64,000 nt of DNA from Pandoraea cepalis. GTDB taxonomy: Bacteria > Pseudomonadota > Gammaproteobacteria > Burkholderiales > Burkholderiaceae. Below, one piece after another: positions 1-9,272 of the stretch (within the stretch, counting starts at the first letter, position 1; each line of letters starts with the position of its first letter). The DNA lies in the NCBI RefSeq assembly GCF_902459665.1, contig NZ_CABPSL010000008.1, positions 1 to 64,000 on the forward strand, in the 5' to 3' direction. The translations under genes were made by a program, and so were the position numbers. A model generated the notes under the pieces. The model worked only from the letters and a program-made list of their open reading frames with translations, did no database searches and was not told where the DNA came from.

Positions 1-5
1 TTCAT
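1..5 (-). CDS. Start of an unseen downstream gene (first codons only)
   Basis: On the minus strand an ATG lies at 5-3 and runs off the window. It is preceded by GAGGAG five bases upstream (16-11), a good Shine-Dalgarno spacing. The gene would be the next one after the passenger-like protein that stops at 65, so a shared operon is likely. Nothing can be said of the product. Confidence 0.4.
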
Positions 6-31
6 GCCAACTCCTCATCTGAGCTGAGGAG
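6..31 (-). promoter_or_regulatory. Hairpin masking the ribosome binding site of the edge gene
   Basis: Read on the minus strand, CTCCTCA (31-25), a 7-nt loop and TGAGGAG (17-11) form a perfect 7-bp stem that two G-U pairs can extend. The 3' arm is the Shine-Dalgarno of the ATG at 5. No U-run follows, so a terminator is less likely than translational control or coupling to the upstream gene, whose stop lies about 35 bases away. Confidence 0.45.
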
Positions 32-64
32 CCATTATCCCTAGATTTGATTGGTACGAAATTT

Positions 65-1570
65 TCAGGACAGGTCAGCTTCGCCGCCGGACGTCGTTTG
101 GATGTCCACAACGCCGCTGTTCGCCAGGCGCAAGCGGTCGAGGGTCGAGCGCGTAAACGACAGCTCGCCGTCGCCCTCGTTCGTGATTTCGGCATCTCCG
201 CCGGATGACGAAGCAAACATGAGCATCCCAGAATTGATGATCGATGATTGCTTGGCGCCAGCGTCAGAAAAGCCTACGTCACCGCCTTGCGAAATCAAGA
301 TGCTGCTGCTACCGGCGTCGGAACCGTAAAACCCGAGACTCCCACCGTCACGGATCGCAATGCGCGCATTTCCCGCCGTGGTACCGGTGTCAAAGTTAAC
401 GCGCCCCCCCGCATCTAATTTGCTGCCACCCGAATCTTCGTCAACCGGAAGGCTATCGCCCTCACGAACGCCAACGTCGATACTTCCCGCGCCTGCGTGC
501 GCATCGCCCTGGCTGACGCCCGCGGTAGCGGATTCATCGGCATCGCGACCGGCCGTGATCTCCACCACGCCATCGGCATCAACGCGAACGCCTTTGCTGC
601 CTTCCTCAAACGACAAATTGCCTTCAGTACCGACGGCAATGCTCAGCTTTCCCGCACCCTCAATTCCCTGAAGGATATTCAGTTCACCGTTCTTGACGTC
701 CAAGCGGTGATCCGCCCCTTCCAATAGACGCAACGTACCGACATCTCGCACGCTATCCGCCGTTCCTGTCAGCGGGTTCGACGCCGCGCCAGAATGTTGC
801 GTGATTTCAAGAATGGTTTTCTCGTTGATCAGGTCGCCGCCACTCGTCTTCTGGATGTCGGCAAACTTGCCGCTCAAGTTATCGACCGCCCACGAACCGA
901 CTTCCTTGGCCTGTCCGTTCGCCATCTCGGCCTTCAACTCGAATCGGTTGACGAGTTCGTGCAACGACTGACCGTCAGCGATATCCAGCGTCTTCAGCGT
1001 CTCCTTGGCGCTTTCCAGCTTCTCCGAAAGCGCAAGCGCATCGGCCTTGATCGTCTTGAGGTTGGATTCACGAGACAAGAAGGCCGAGAATTTAGCGACT
1101 TCCTCGGCTCGCGCCTCGTCGCTCGCCCCGACTACCAGGTTCGCAGCTTCCTTGATTTTTTTAAGATCCTCGACGCTCATCCAATCGATATAATCCAGGG
1201 GCTTTCCGTCCGTTCCAGTTTCCGCCGACTTGAGCATCTCATCAGCTCTGGAGGCAATCCACACAAGTCCCTCATTCTGCTTTTCCAGAACTTCAACCTT
1301 AAGAATATCCCGGACTTTTTCCGCGCTTGACAGCCACGTCTGTTCCCGATTGAACGCTTCGTTCTTTTCGTCATTCGCCTTCGCAATCTCTTTGATTTGC
1401 GACTCCAGCGCACTCACAATGTGCGCCTTATGCTGCTGAACGATGACGTCAGCCGTCTCGACTTCCGCCACCGCGACAGTCGGGAACGCCGTGGCCGCCA
1501 CCATCGCCGCCACTGCCATACCAATCTTCGTCTGACGCAACGCGCCAACCTTTTGAGACTTTCCTAGCAT
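65..1570 (-). CDS. Secreted protein with coiled-coil N-half and adhesin-like repeat C-half
   Basis: 501 aa. The ATG at 1570 is chosen over the one at 1591 because AAGGGGAG stands 7 bases before it. Residues 1 to about 35 form a Sec signal peptide with a hydrophobic core ending in a likely AVA/E cleavage site. Residues of about 40-220 are charged and helical, suggesting coiled coil. From about 260 on the protein is Gly/Ser/Asp-rich with short repeats of the kind 'A-I-x-x-x-G-x-L-x-F', as in beta-helical passengers of autotransporters. No C-terminal beta-barrel follows: the frame stops at 65, so it is either a truncated passenger or a stand-alone exoprotein. The family is not recognised. Confidence 0.7.
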   Translation of the reverse strand: MLGKSQKVGALRQTKIGMAVAAMVAATAFPTVAVAEVETADVIVQQHKAHIVSALESQIKEIAKANDEKNEAFNREQTWLSSAEKVRDILKVEVLEKQNEGLVWIASRADEMLKSAETGTDGKPLDYIDWMSVEDLKKIKEAANLVVGASDEARAEEVAKFSAFLSRESNLKTIKADALALSEKLESAKETLKTLDIADGQSLHELVNRFELKAEMANGQAKEVGSWAVDNLSGKFADIQKTSGGDLINEKTILEITQHSGAASNPLTGTADSVRDVGTLRLLEGADHRLDVKNGELNILQGIEGAGKLSIAVGTEGNLSFEEGSKGVRVDADGVVEITAGRDADESATAGVSQGDAHAGAGSIDVGVREGDSLPVDEDSGGSKLDAGGRVNFDTGTTAGNARIAIRDGGSLGFYGSDAGSSSILISQGGDVGFSDAGAKQSSIINSGMLMFASSSGGDAEITNEGDGELSFTRSTLDRLRLANSGVVDIQTTSGGEADLS

Positions 1571-2053
1571 CTGATACTCCCCTTGTTTCATTCAAAAGAA
1601 TCAACGACGTCGGCCACGGTCTCTTCGAGAGCGGCATAGGGGTCGTCAATGGAAGGGAGCGATTCTAGGAGACGAACAATCGAATTCTCGATTGCAGAGA
1701 GTTAATTTGGTTTATTTTCCTACGACAAATCGTATTTAATAACTTTGGGACAAATCACAACAATAAATAAAAATACCCATCGCAAATGCCTCAAATAGCG
1801 CGAATTTACTGGCCCAGTTAACCCAAAAGCACCATCAAAAATCACCGCAAATAACGGCATGCATAGCACATTTAGGTCATTTCCCGATTCCGCTTTAATT
1901 CCTACCCGCGACATCGAGAAGCCATAAAAAAACCCGCCGTGCCCTTTCGGGCACGACGGGTTTTCCGTCCTTCTTACCGGCAAACGGGCCTTACGGCCGC
2001 CTGCGCGCGCTCAGACGCACACGCATCACACGCGCTCTCGCGTCGTCATCGAC
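1571..2053. other. AT-rich intergenic region
   Basis: This region separates nrdR from the secreted-protein gene. About 1690-1925 is clearly more AT-rich than its surroundings and probably contains the promoter of the minus-strand secreted-protein gene, though I cannot fix -35/-10 boxes. An 87-codon frame at 1720-1983 runs through a terminator and has no family features. A hairpin terminator lies at 1926-1964. Confidence 0.5.
1926..1964. terminator. Bidirectional terminator after nrdR
   Basis: CCCGCCGTGCCC, a TTTC loop and GGGCACGACGGG form a 12-bp stem with one mismatch, flanked by an A-run (1926-1932) and TTTT (1961-1964). On the minus strand the A-run becomes the U-tract that ends the glyA-nrdR transcript. 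Confidence 0.85.
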
Positions 2054-2536
2054 TCAGGCCACCGGCTTGCGCTTGGGCTTGATATCGGTGCTGTCGATTT
2101 CCTCGAGCACGTCGCGGAACTCCGCGATGTCCTCGAAGCTGCGATATACCGACGCAAAGCGGATGTACGCGATCTTGTCGAGCCGCTTCAACTCGCGCAT
2201 CACCAGCTCGCCGATGCGCTGACTCATCACTTCGCGCTCCGCACCGGCCAGCAGCTTGTATTCGATACGCGCAATCGCGGCATCCATCGCTTCGGCACTC
2301 ACAGGGCGCTTGCGGATCGCCAACTGCATGCTGGCGCGCACCTTCGCGCGGTCGTACTCGGCGCGGCTGCCGTCTTTCTTGACGACCGCCGGCATCGCCA
2401 GCTCGACACGCTCGTACGTGGTGAAACGCTTGTCGCACGCCGGGCATTTCCGGCGCCGCCGGATGGCGGCGCCATCTTCCGCTTCACGCGAGTCGATGAC
2501 TTGCGTGTCGTCGTGACGGCAGAACGGGCAGCGCAT
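2054..2536 (-). CDS. nrdR: Transcriptional repressor NrdR
   Basis: 160 aa, normal for NrdR. It represses ribonucleotide reductase genes in response to dATP/ATP. The N-terminal zinc ribbon has CPFC at residues 3-6 and CPAC at 31-34, followed by an ATP-cone of about 90 residues starting with '[15 protein letters not shown]'. It lies 18 bp after glyA on the same strand, the arrangement usual in Burkholderiales, and is followed by a strong terminator. No clear Shine-Dalgarno precedes the ATG, so translation may be coupled to glyA. Confidence 0.97.
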   Translation of the reverse strand: MRCPFCRHDDTQVIDSREAEDGAAIRRRRKCPACDKRFTTYERVELAMPAVVKKDGSRAEYDRAKVRASMQLAIRKRPVSAEAMDAAIARIEYKLLAGAEREVMSQRIGELVMRELKRLDKIAYIRFASVYRSFEDIAEFRDVLEEIDSTDIKPKRKPVA

Positions 2537-2554
2537 GCGGGCGGCGTCCGGCGC

Positions 2555-3802
2555 TTAGCCGTAGACCGGGAAGCGCTTCGTCAACTCAGCCACTTGTGCG
2601 CGCACGCGGGCCAGGTTGTCGGCGTCTTCCGGGTTTTCCAGCACGTCGGCGATCAGGTTGCCGACGAGTTCGGCTTCAGCTTCCTTGAAACCGCGCGTCG
2701 TCATGGCCGGCGAGCCCAGACGCACGCCGCTCGTCACGAACGGCTTTTCCGGATCGTTCGGAATGGCGTTCTTGTTCACAGTGATGTGCGCTTCGCCCAG
2801 CGCCGCTTCCGCGGCCTTGCCGGTGATGTGCTTGGCGCGCAGGTCAACCAGCATCACGTGCGATTCGGTCTTGCCCGACACGATACGCAGGCCGCGCTTG
2901 ACCAGCGTCTCGGCCATCACGCGGGCGTTCTTCACGACTTGTTCCTGGTACGCCTTGAATTCCGGCGACGCGGCTTCCTTGAACGCGACGGCCTTGCCGG
3001 CGATCACGTGCATGAGCGGGCCGCCCTGGATGCCCGGGAAGATGGCGGAGTTGATCGGCTTCTCGAACTCGGCCTTCATCAGGATCACGCCGCCGCGCGG
3101 GCCGCGCAGGCTCTTGTGCGTGGTCGTCGTCACGAAGTCGGCATGCGGCACCGGGTTCGGGTACACACCGGCGGCGATCAGACCGGCATAGTGCGCCATG
3201 TCGACCATGAAGTACGCGCCGACCGACTTGGCGATCTGCGACATACGCTCAAAGTCGATCCTCAAGGCGAAGGCCGAGGCGCCCGCCACGATCATCTTCG
3301 GCTTGTGCTGCTGCGCGAGCTTCTCGGCAGCGTCGTAATCGATGTCTTCGTTCTCGTTCAGGCCGTAGCTCACCACGTTGAACCACTTGCCCGACATGTT
3401 GACCGGCGAGCCGTGCGTGAGGTGGCCACCGTGCGCCAAGCTCATGCCCATGATCGTGTCGCCCGGCTTGAGCATGGCGAAGTACACGCCCTGGTTAGCC
3501 TGCGAGCCCGAGTTCGGCTGCACGTTCGCGGCTTGCGCGCCGAACAGCGCCTTCACGCGGTCGATGGCCAGTTGTTCCACGATGTCGACATACTCGCAAC
3601 CACCGTAGTAGCGCTTGCCCGGATAACCTTCCGCATACTTGTTGGTCAGTTGCGAGCCCTGCGCTTCCATCACGGCCGGGCTGGTGTAGTTTTCCGATGC
3701 GATCAGCTCGATGTGGTCTTCCTGACGCTGATTTTCTTTCTGAATCGCAGCCCAAACGTCGGGATCGACGGAGGCAACGGTGGATTTCGATTTGTCGAAC
3801 AT
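2555..3802 (-). CDS. glyA: Serine hydroxymethyltransferase
   Basis: 415 aa. A PLP enzyme that interconverts serine and glycine with tetrahydrofolate, supplying one-carbon units in the cytosol. The PLP-binding lysine is in '[15 protein letters not shown]' near residue 230, and the early '[14 protein letters not shown]' and '[15 protein letters not shown]' motifs are intact. The frame can be extended 60 codons upstream, but the start 'MFDKSKSTV' at 3802 gives the normal family length and N-terminus. First gene of a glyA-nrdR unit. Confidence 0.97.
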   Translation of the reverse strand: MFDKSKSTVASVDPDVWAAIQKENQRQEDHIELIASENYTSPAVMEAQGSQLTNKYAEGYPGKRYYGGCEYVDIVEQLAIDRVKALFGAQAANVQPNSGSQANQGVYFAMLKPGDTIMGMSLAHGGHLTHGSPVNMSGKWFNVVSYGLNENEDIDYDAAEKLAQQHKPKMIVAGASAFALRIDFERMSQIAKSVGAYFMVDMAHYAGLIAAGVYPNPVPHADFVTTTTHKSLRGPRGGVILMKAEFEKPINSAIFPGIQGGPLMHVIAGKAVAFKEAASPEFKAYQEQVVKNARVMAETLVKRGLRIVSGKTESHVMLVDLRAKHITGKAAEAALGEAHITVNKNAIPNDPEKPFVTSGVRLGSPAMTTRGFKEAEAELVGNLIADVLENPEDADNLARVRAQVAELTKRFPVYG

Positions 3803-4143
3803 GGCGTTTCCGTTGAATTGAACAGATTTTCCGGGAGGGGATGGCGCAGCGCATCTTCCTTTGTGCTTCGGAAGACGATAGACAGGGCAGCACCAACCAT
3901 CACGGCTGCCCAGGCGAACGGCAAATAAGACCCCGGCGCTTCCCGGTGGGTTGCTCCACCTCGGGCACACAAGGCTGTGCACCCTAATCGCCAGTCACGC
4001 GGGGTTTGTGGCGTCGATAGTTTATGCGAGCTTGCGACGTTAGGCAACCAGCGGCAACGCGCCTCGATTGACGCCAATGCACCAATTTGGTGCCACCCCT
4101 CGAGCCGGCCTGACAGACAGCCGGACGGCCCGATCCGGTGCGT
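3803..4143. other. Leader/promoter region of glyA
   Basis: 341 bp between glyA and the 3' end of the next minus-strand gene. It probably holds the glyA promoter and 5' leader. I looked for a glycine, THF or SAH riboswitch-like fold and could not support one. No reading frame here has family features. Confidence 0.4.
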
Positions 4144-5484
4144 TCATGGGCGATCACGGGCGGTGGCGGCCGGACGTAAGAATGGCGCCTGATGGGCTTC
4201 GATGGCGCGGGCGCGCGTCGGATAAAGTTGCGTCCACGCCCGGGCGGCCCATGCGCCGCCGAGCAGTGTCACGAGACGGTCGCGTCGATCCAGCAGATGG
4301 TTCACGAATTCGCCCCGGTCTTCGGCCGCCGGGATCGCCTCGGCCGCGTGGGATGCCGCGCAGACGACGTCGTGTGCATCGTCCACCCAAGGCACGATGT
4401 CGTGGGCCGAGATTCGCCCGAGGCGGAAGGCCATCTCGGCCGCCAGTGCCCGCGCGCCAGTCGGATTCTTCAGTTCGTCGAGCACGGTCCTGCTGTCGGC
4501 GGCTTGCGGCACCCCGGTCAGCCGCCGGATAAACGCCGTGAACGGCTCGCCGCCGCGAAACGGCGTCAAATCGGCAAGCGTGCCTTGAAAGCCGGCATCG
4601 AGGCAGGTCCGGAAATCGACCGTCATCATATAGGGCAAGTCGTTCTGGTCCCGCCAGACGCCGACGTTTTCCATGACGTCGCGGCAAAGGTCCCGGTTGC
4701 CCAGCCACAGCGCGGCGACATACTGACGCGCCAATGCGCACTGATAGACGTCGGGGAGGCAACCACAGAGCGCGCCGCGCATTTCGTGGCGCCGGCGCGC
4801 GGCTTCGGCATAGGACTGTGCCGCCGCGCCGGCCAACGCGTCGATCGGCGCACCGCCGGACTGCGCAAGCACTTGCGCCATTTGCCGCCCAGCTTCGCGG
4901 GCGCCATCGCGGGCACGTGTCCCCACCTCCCCGTCACAGCCACGCGCACGCTGCAAGAGTTGCGCGCCGTCGGCCCCCTCGATCGCGCGCCATGCGGCCT
5001 CCCCCTCCAGCCATTCACCGAGGGACCGGTACACAGGGAGGTACGTCGTCGCCAGATAGATCCGCTCGGGCGCCTGGGTACCGTCGAACGCCAACGAGCA
5101 CCCCCGCACCAGCATTGCCGTCGGTGTCGCCAGGCCCAACGCACCGAACAGGCGAGAGGCAAGCCATGTCCGGGTGGCATGCCCGGCGCTCGGGAACGCC
5201 GTCACCACGTACTGCGGCGCTTGCGCGTCCGCGTCGAACGACAGTCGAACGGCGGTGCGGGGGCCCGCGGCCGGACGGGCGTCGTGCACACGCCGCGCGG
5301 CGGAAAAATCGTACGGCCCAATAGGAGGCAGCGGCGCGCCGCTACCGTCGTGTCCGGTGACCGCCCCGAACGTTCCGAGCGGGCCGGCTTCCGGCAACAC
5401 GTCGACCCGTTTCGGTCGCGCGACCGAGGCACTGGCGGGTGAACCGACGGCATGGCCCCGGGAGGGATAAGCATTGACGTCCAT
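4144..5484 (-). CDS. Protein of unknown function with kinase-like (HipA/PI-kinase-type) motifs
   Basis: 446 aa from the ATG at 5484, which has AAGGAG 7 bases upstream; an adjacent GTG at 5487 is less likely. The first 60 residues are Ala/Pro-rich and look disordered. 'WLASRLFGALGLATPTAML' near residue 110 resembles the helix and hinge of HipA- or PI4K-like kinases. 'ALWLGNRDLCRDVMENVGV' followed about 15 residues later by 'MTVDFRTCL' resembles their catalytic loop and DFG-like metal motif. The beta-strand that should carry the ATP-contacting lysine reads 'YVVTAFPS', without a lysine. The kinase reading is my inference. There is no signal peptide, no membrane segment and no toxin-antitoxin partner nearby. 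Confidence 0.55.
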   Translation of the reverse strand: MDVNAYPSRGHAVGSPASASVARPKRVDVLPEAGPLGTFGAVTGHDGSGAPLPPIGPYDFSAARRVHDARPAAGPRTAVRLSFDADAQAPQYVVTAFPSAGHATRTWLASRLFGALGLATPTAMLVRGCSLAFDGTQAPERIYLATTYLPVYRSLGEWLEGEAAWRAIEGADGAQLLQRARGCDGEVGTRARDGAREAGRQMAQVLAQSGGAPIDALAGAAAQSYAEAARRRHEMRGALCGCLPDVYQCALARQYVAALWLGNRDLCRDVMENVGVWRDQNDLPYMMTVDFRTCLDAGFQGTLADLTPFRGGEPFTAFIRRLTGVPQAADSRTVLDELKNPTGARALAAEMAFRLGRISAHDIVPWVDDAHDVVCAASHAAEAIPAAEDRGEFVNHLLDRRDRLVTLLGGAWAARAWTQLYPTRARAIEAHQAPFLRPAATARDRP

Positions 5485-5625
5485 CACGACTCTCCTTCGT
5501 CGTATGGCGGGGCTCCGGCGCGCGCAGCGCCTGTCGACCGACCTGGTTGAGATCGGCCGATCTTGCTGCGCCGCCGGACGTCAAGCTTTCGAAAACGAGG
5601 CAAGTTCGGACAAATCCGCCGCGCG

Positions 5626-6207
5626 TCAGAGCTCGATCTTTGTTCCCAGCACGGCGAGGAACTGCGCGATCCACGCCGGATGCGCGGGCCAGGCGGGGGC
5701 GGTCACCAGCTTGCCGTCGGTATGCGCCTCGTCGATCCCGATCTCCATGTACTTCCCGCCGGCCAGCCGCACCTCCGGCGCACAGGCCGGATACGCCGAG
5801 CACTCGCGCCCGTCGATCACACCGGCCGCCGCCAGCAACTGCGCCCCGTGACAGATCGCGGCAATCGGTTTGTCGCTCTCGGCAAAATGTCTGACGATCT
5901 CGACGACCTCATCATTCAACCGCAGATACTCCGGCGCGCGGCCACCGGGAATCACCAGCGCGTCGAAGTCGGCGGGAGACAGTCCGTCGAATGTCGCATT
6001 GAGCGTGAAGTCGTGACCGCGCTTCTCGCTGTACGTCTGATCGCCTTCGAAGTCGTGAATCGCAGTGCGCACCTTGTCGCCCGCCTTCTTGCCGGGGCAG
6101 ACCACTTCCACCCGGTGACCCACGGCCATGAGTGCCTGCACGGGCACCATCAGCTCGTAGTCTTCGACATAGTCGCCTGCCAGTACCAGAATCCGCTTCT
6201 TGCCCAT
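5626..6207 (-). CDS. DJ-1/PfpI family protein
   Basis: 193 aa. The class I glutamine-amidotransferase-like fold is shown by '[12 protein letters not shown]' near residue 86 and the nucleophile elbow '[10 protein letters not shown]' with Cys119. Family members include deglycase/glyoxalase-type stress proteins and the YhbO/PfpI group, which the length and motif order fit best. The ATG at 6207 is preceded by a purine-rich stretch including GGAGAG. It is a single gene; the role is probably protection from reactive carbonyls or other stress, not proved here. Confidence 0.9.
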   Translation of the reverse strand: MGKKRILVLAGDYVEDYELMVPVQALMAVGHRVEVVCPGKKAGDKVRTAIHDFEGDQTYSEKRGHDFTLNATFDGLSPADFDALVIPGGRAPEYLRLNDEVVEIVRHFAESDKPIAAICHGAQLLAAAGVIDGRECSAYPACAPEVRLAGGKYMEIGIDEAHTDGKLVTAPAWPAHPAWIAQFLAVLGTKIEL

Positions 6208-6317
6208 GTGACTCTCCGTTCAGAGAAAAGATGGAAGGGAAACCGCTCCTCCATGTTACTCAATTCCGGTGACGTCGCCGCGACGGCCTTCGATACCCCG
6301 ACCGTCATCGACGAACG

Positions 6318-6346
6318 AAAAAAAACCGCGTGCCGAAGCACGCGGT
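6318..6346 (-). terminator. Terminator of the boxCBA operon
   Basis: ACCGCGTGC, a CGAA tetraloop and GCACGCGGT form a perfect 9-bp stem. An eight-base A-run on the plus strand becomes a U-tract on the minus strand, about 95 bp after the boxA stop. Confidence 0.9.
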
Positions 6347-6441
6347 GTCAAGCCGGCGCAAAACGCCGTCGGTCAAGCCGAGGTTCGCGCCACACCCTCT
6401 GCCGGGTGCTGCGCGAGCCGATATCGTCAGTCGTCAGTCAA

Positions 6442-7698
6442 TCAGTAGGTTTCCAGATGCAGACGCCCTTCCGTCTTCATCCGTTGCCAGAGGGCCTGCC
6501 AGTCGAGCCCGGCGTCGCCCGCGATGGTCTGCAGCACTTGCAGCACGCCGTCCTCCATGCCCTTGAGCCCGCACACATAAATGTAGGTGTGGTCGTGACG
6601 CAGCAGCGCCGCCACATCGGCCGCGCGCTCGCGCATGGCGTCCTGCACGTAGCGCTTGGCCTGTCCTGGTGTACGCGAGAAGGCCAGATTCGTGTCGATG
6701 AAGTCCTTCGGCAGGTTGAGCAGGGGGCCGAAGTACGGCAGCTCGCCCTGCGTGCGCGCGCCGAAGAACAGCATGAGCTTGCCGGTCGCGCCCTTCAGAC
6801 GGCGACGACGGCGATACTCGGTCATCGCCCGCATCGGGGCCGCCCCCGTGCCGGTGCAGATCATCAGCAGGTGCGAATCGGCGTGGTTCGGCATCAGGAA
6901 CGTACTGCCGAACGGGCCCATCACGTTCACCACGTCGCCCTTCTTCAGATCGCACAGGTAGTTCGAACACACCCCGCCAACCGCCTGCTCCTGGTGATCC
7001 TTCGTCACGCGTTTGACCGTGAGCGCCAGGTTGTTGTAACCGGGACGCTCGCCGTCGCGCGGCGACGCAATCGAGTACTGTCGCGCATGGTGCGCCCGCC
7101 CGTCGCTCGACGTGCCCGGCGGAATGATGCCGATCGACTGTCCTTCGAGCACCGGGAACGGCTGCTTGCCGAAGTCGAGCACGATATGGTGGATGTCGCT
7201 CTCGGTGCTGGCGTCGGTCAGGCGATAGTTGCCGACCACGGTCGCCTGTACCGGCGCCTTGTGGTTGTACAGATTGACATAGGGCTTGGCGGCGGACCAC
7301 GGCGGCACGACAGAGCCGCGCACGAAATCCGAGCCGGCGATGACGGGCTCGGGGACGTCGGCCGACGCACCGCCAGCCACGCCCGGCGCCGCCTCGCCGA
7401 TCGTGCCCTGACCGGCGAGCGCATCGTCCTGCACGGGCAACTCGTCCCACGTGAGCTGATCGTCGACAGCATACGCGTCGACCTTGAGCACATCGCGCCA
7501 GTTGTCGATGGCCCCCGTCGGGCACGGCGAGATACACGCCATGCACCCATTGCACGTGTCCGCGCGCACCACGTAGTTGTTCTCGTCGTGCGTGATCGCG
7601 TCGACCGGACACGTCTCCTCGCAGGTGTTGCAGCGAATGCAGATCTCCGGATCGATCAGATGCTGCTTCAGAACTTCGACCGGAACGGGGCCGTTCAT
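6442..7698 (-). CDS. boxA: Benzoyl-CoA 2,3-epoxidase, reductase subunit BoxA
   Basis: 418 aa. It passes electrons from NADPH through FAD and Fe-S centres to BoxB, which epoxidises benzoyl-CoA. Two 4Fe-4S ferredoxin motifs lie at the N-terminus (Cys20/23/26/30 and Cys49/52/55/59), then an acidic linker, then a ferredoxin-NADP reductase-type domain with '[12 protein letters not shown]' and '[15 protein letters not shown]'. The start at 7698 has AAGGAG 8 bases upstream; the longer frame has no such site. It is the last gene of boxCBA, 47 bp after boxB. Confidence 0.96.
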   Translation of the reverse strand: MNGPVPVEVLKQHLIDPEICIRCNTCEETCPVDAITHDENNYVVRADTCNGCMACISPCPTGAIDNWRDVLKVDAYAVDDQLTWDELPVQDDALAGQGTIGEAAPGVAGGASADVPEPVIAGSDFVRGSVVPPWSAAKPYVNLYNHKAPVQATVVGNYRLTDASTESDIHHIVLDFGKQPFPVLEGQSIGIIPPGTSSDGRAHHARQYSIASPRDGERPGYNNLALTVKRVTKDHQEQAVGGVCSNYLCDLKKGDVVNVMGPFGSTFLMPNHADSHLLMICTGTGAAPMRAMTEYRRRRRLKGATGKLMLFFGARTQGELPYFGPLLNLPKDFIDTNLAFSRTPGQAKRYVQDAMRERAADVAALLRHDHTYIYVCGLKGMEDGVLQVLQTIAGDAGLDWQALWQRMKTEGRLHLETY

Positions 7699-7745
7699 GA
7701 TGCTGTCTCCTTGTGGGATGGCTCGCGCCTGGGCTCTCGTTGGCC

Positions 7746-9173
7746 TTAGTTGAAGCGCACGTACTCGAAGTCGATCGGCTGGCGGTTGATGCCGAGCGGG
7801 GGCGGCGCGATCCAGTTGGCAAACTTGCCCGGCTCGGTCACGCGGCCCATGAGCGACGCCACATACGCGCGATCTTCCGCCGACGGCAGCCACTCACGCT
7901 CATGCGCAGCCCATTCGGCCTCGCTCACCACACGGCCATCCGGCGACACACGCACGCCCGCGAATGTGCCGATCTGACGATTGAATGCCTTGTGCGGGAC
8001 GCTAAGGCGGAAGTCGATACCGGCCTTCTCCAGCACCTTGTTCCAGCGATTCACCCCCGCGACCGAGTCCTTGATGTAATCGTCGCGCAGCACTTCGTTC
8101 ATCGCGTTGAGCATCGGCACCTCGCGCTCGACGAGCTTGCCGTTGTCCACGTCCAGCAGCCGATACATTTGACCGTTGAGCTGATGGTCGTCGTCGCGCT
8201 TGCCCTCTTCGTAGCGGCCCTTCAGGCCCGAGCTGTAGAAGATGGCCGCGTTCGACGACTGATCCGCACCGAACAGGTCGATCGTCACGGAGTAGTGGAA
8301 GTTGACGTAGCGCTGAATCGTCGGCAGATCGATCACGCCCGCTGCCCGCAGCTTCGCGACGTCATCGGTCTTCAATTCGTTCATCACTTGCGCCGTGCGA
8401 GCGATCACGCGCGAGACGCCCGACTCGCCCACGAACATGTGGTGCGCCTCTTCGGTCAGCATGAACTTCGTGGTGCGCGCGAGCGGGTCGAACCCCGACT
8501 CGGCCAGTGCCGAGAGCTGGAACTTGCCGTCGCGATCGGTGAAGTACGTGAACATGTAGAACGCCAGCCAGTCCGGCGTCTTCTCGTTGAACGCACCGAG
8601 AATTCGCGGATTGTCTTCGTCGCCCGAGCGGCGGCCGAGCAGCGCTTCGGCTTCTTCACGGCCGTCGCGGCCGAAGTAGCGATGCAGCAGGTAGACCATT
8701 GCCCACAGATGGCGGCCTTCTTCCACGTTCACCTGGAACAGGTTGCGCAAGTCGTACATCGACGGCGCCGTCAGTCCGAGGTGGCGCTGTTGCTCGACCG
8801 ACGCGGGTTCCGTGTCGCCCTGCGTGACGATGATGCGACGCAGGTTCGCGCGGTGTTCGCCCGGCACGTCCTGCCACGCAGCTTCGCCCTTGTGCTCGCC
8901 GAAGTGGATCTTGCGATCGGCTTCTCCCGGCGTGAGGAAGATGCCCCAGCGATAGTCCGGCATCTTCACGTGATCGAAGTGCGCCCAGCCGCCCGGATCC
9001 ACGCTTACCGCCGTGCGCAGATAGACGTCGAAGCCATGCGAGCCTTCCGGCCCCATGTCGCCCCACCAGGACAGGAAATTCGGCTGCCACTGTTCAAGCG
9101 CACGTTGCAGCGTGCGATCGTCCGACAGGTTGACGTTGTTGGGAATCTTCTCGCTGTAGTTGATCGAAGCCAT
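7746..9173 (-). CDS. boxB: Benzoyl-CoA 2,3-epoxidase, oxygenase subunit BoxB
   Basis: 475 aa, the usual BoxB size. It is the class I di-iron oxygenase that inserts one oxygen atom into benzoyl-CoA to give the 2,3-epoxide. '[12 protein letters not shown]' carries the E-x-x-H iron-ligand motif, and '[16 protein letters not shown]' gives another likely ligand helix. The start '[11 protein letters not shown]' at 9173 has GAGG upstream. It lies 99 bp after boxC and 47 bp before boxA. Confidence 0.97.
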   Translation of the reverse strand: MASINYSEKIPNNVNLSDDRTLQRALEQWQPNFLSWWGDMGPEGSHGFDVYLRTAVSVDPGGWAHFDHVKMPDYRWGIFLTPGEADRKIHFGEHKGEAAWQDVPGEHRANLRRIIVTQGDTEPASVEQQRHLGLTAPSMYDLRNLFQVNVEEGRHLWAMVYLLHRYFGRDGREEAEALLGRRSGDEDNPRILGAFNEKTPDWLAFYMFTYFTDRDGKFQLSALAESGFDPLARTTKFMLTEEAHHMFVGESGVSRVIARTAQVMNELKTDDVAKLRAAGVIDLPTIQRYVNFHYSVTIDLFGADQSSNAAIFYSSGLKGRYEEGKRDDDHQLNGQMYRLLDVDNGKLVEREVPMLNAMNEVLRDDYIKDSVAGVNRWNKVLEKAGIDFRLSVPHKAFNRQIGTFAGVRVSPDGRVVSEAEWAAHEREWLPSAEDRAYVASLMGRVTEPGKFANWIAPPPLGINRQPIDFEYVRFN

Positions 9174-9272
9174 CGTGGGAATCCTCGTGTCTCGTACGTA
9201 TTCTGTGTAAAACGACTTGTTCGGTCCTGCCACCGCCCGGCGTTCGTCACCGGCGATGTTGCAGCCCATTCG

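Noticed and set aside
1720-1983. 87-codon minus-strand frame
   Set aside because: It runs through the nrdR terminator, has no convincing ribosome site and resembles no family.
3803-4143. Possible riboswitch in the glyA leader
   Set aside because: No glycine, THF or SAH riboswitch core could be recognised by eye; only a covariance-model search could settle this.
5563-7749. 728-codon open frame opposite boxA and the DJ-1 gene
   Set aside because: It is a complementary-strand shadow across two unrelated genes, with Arg/His-rich composition and no motif.
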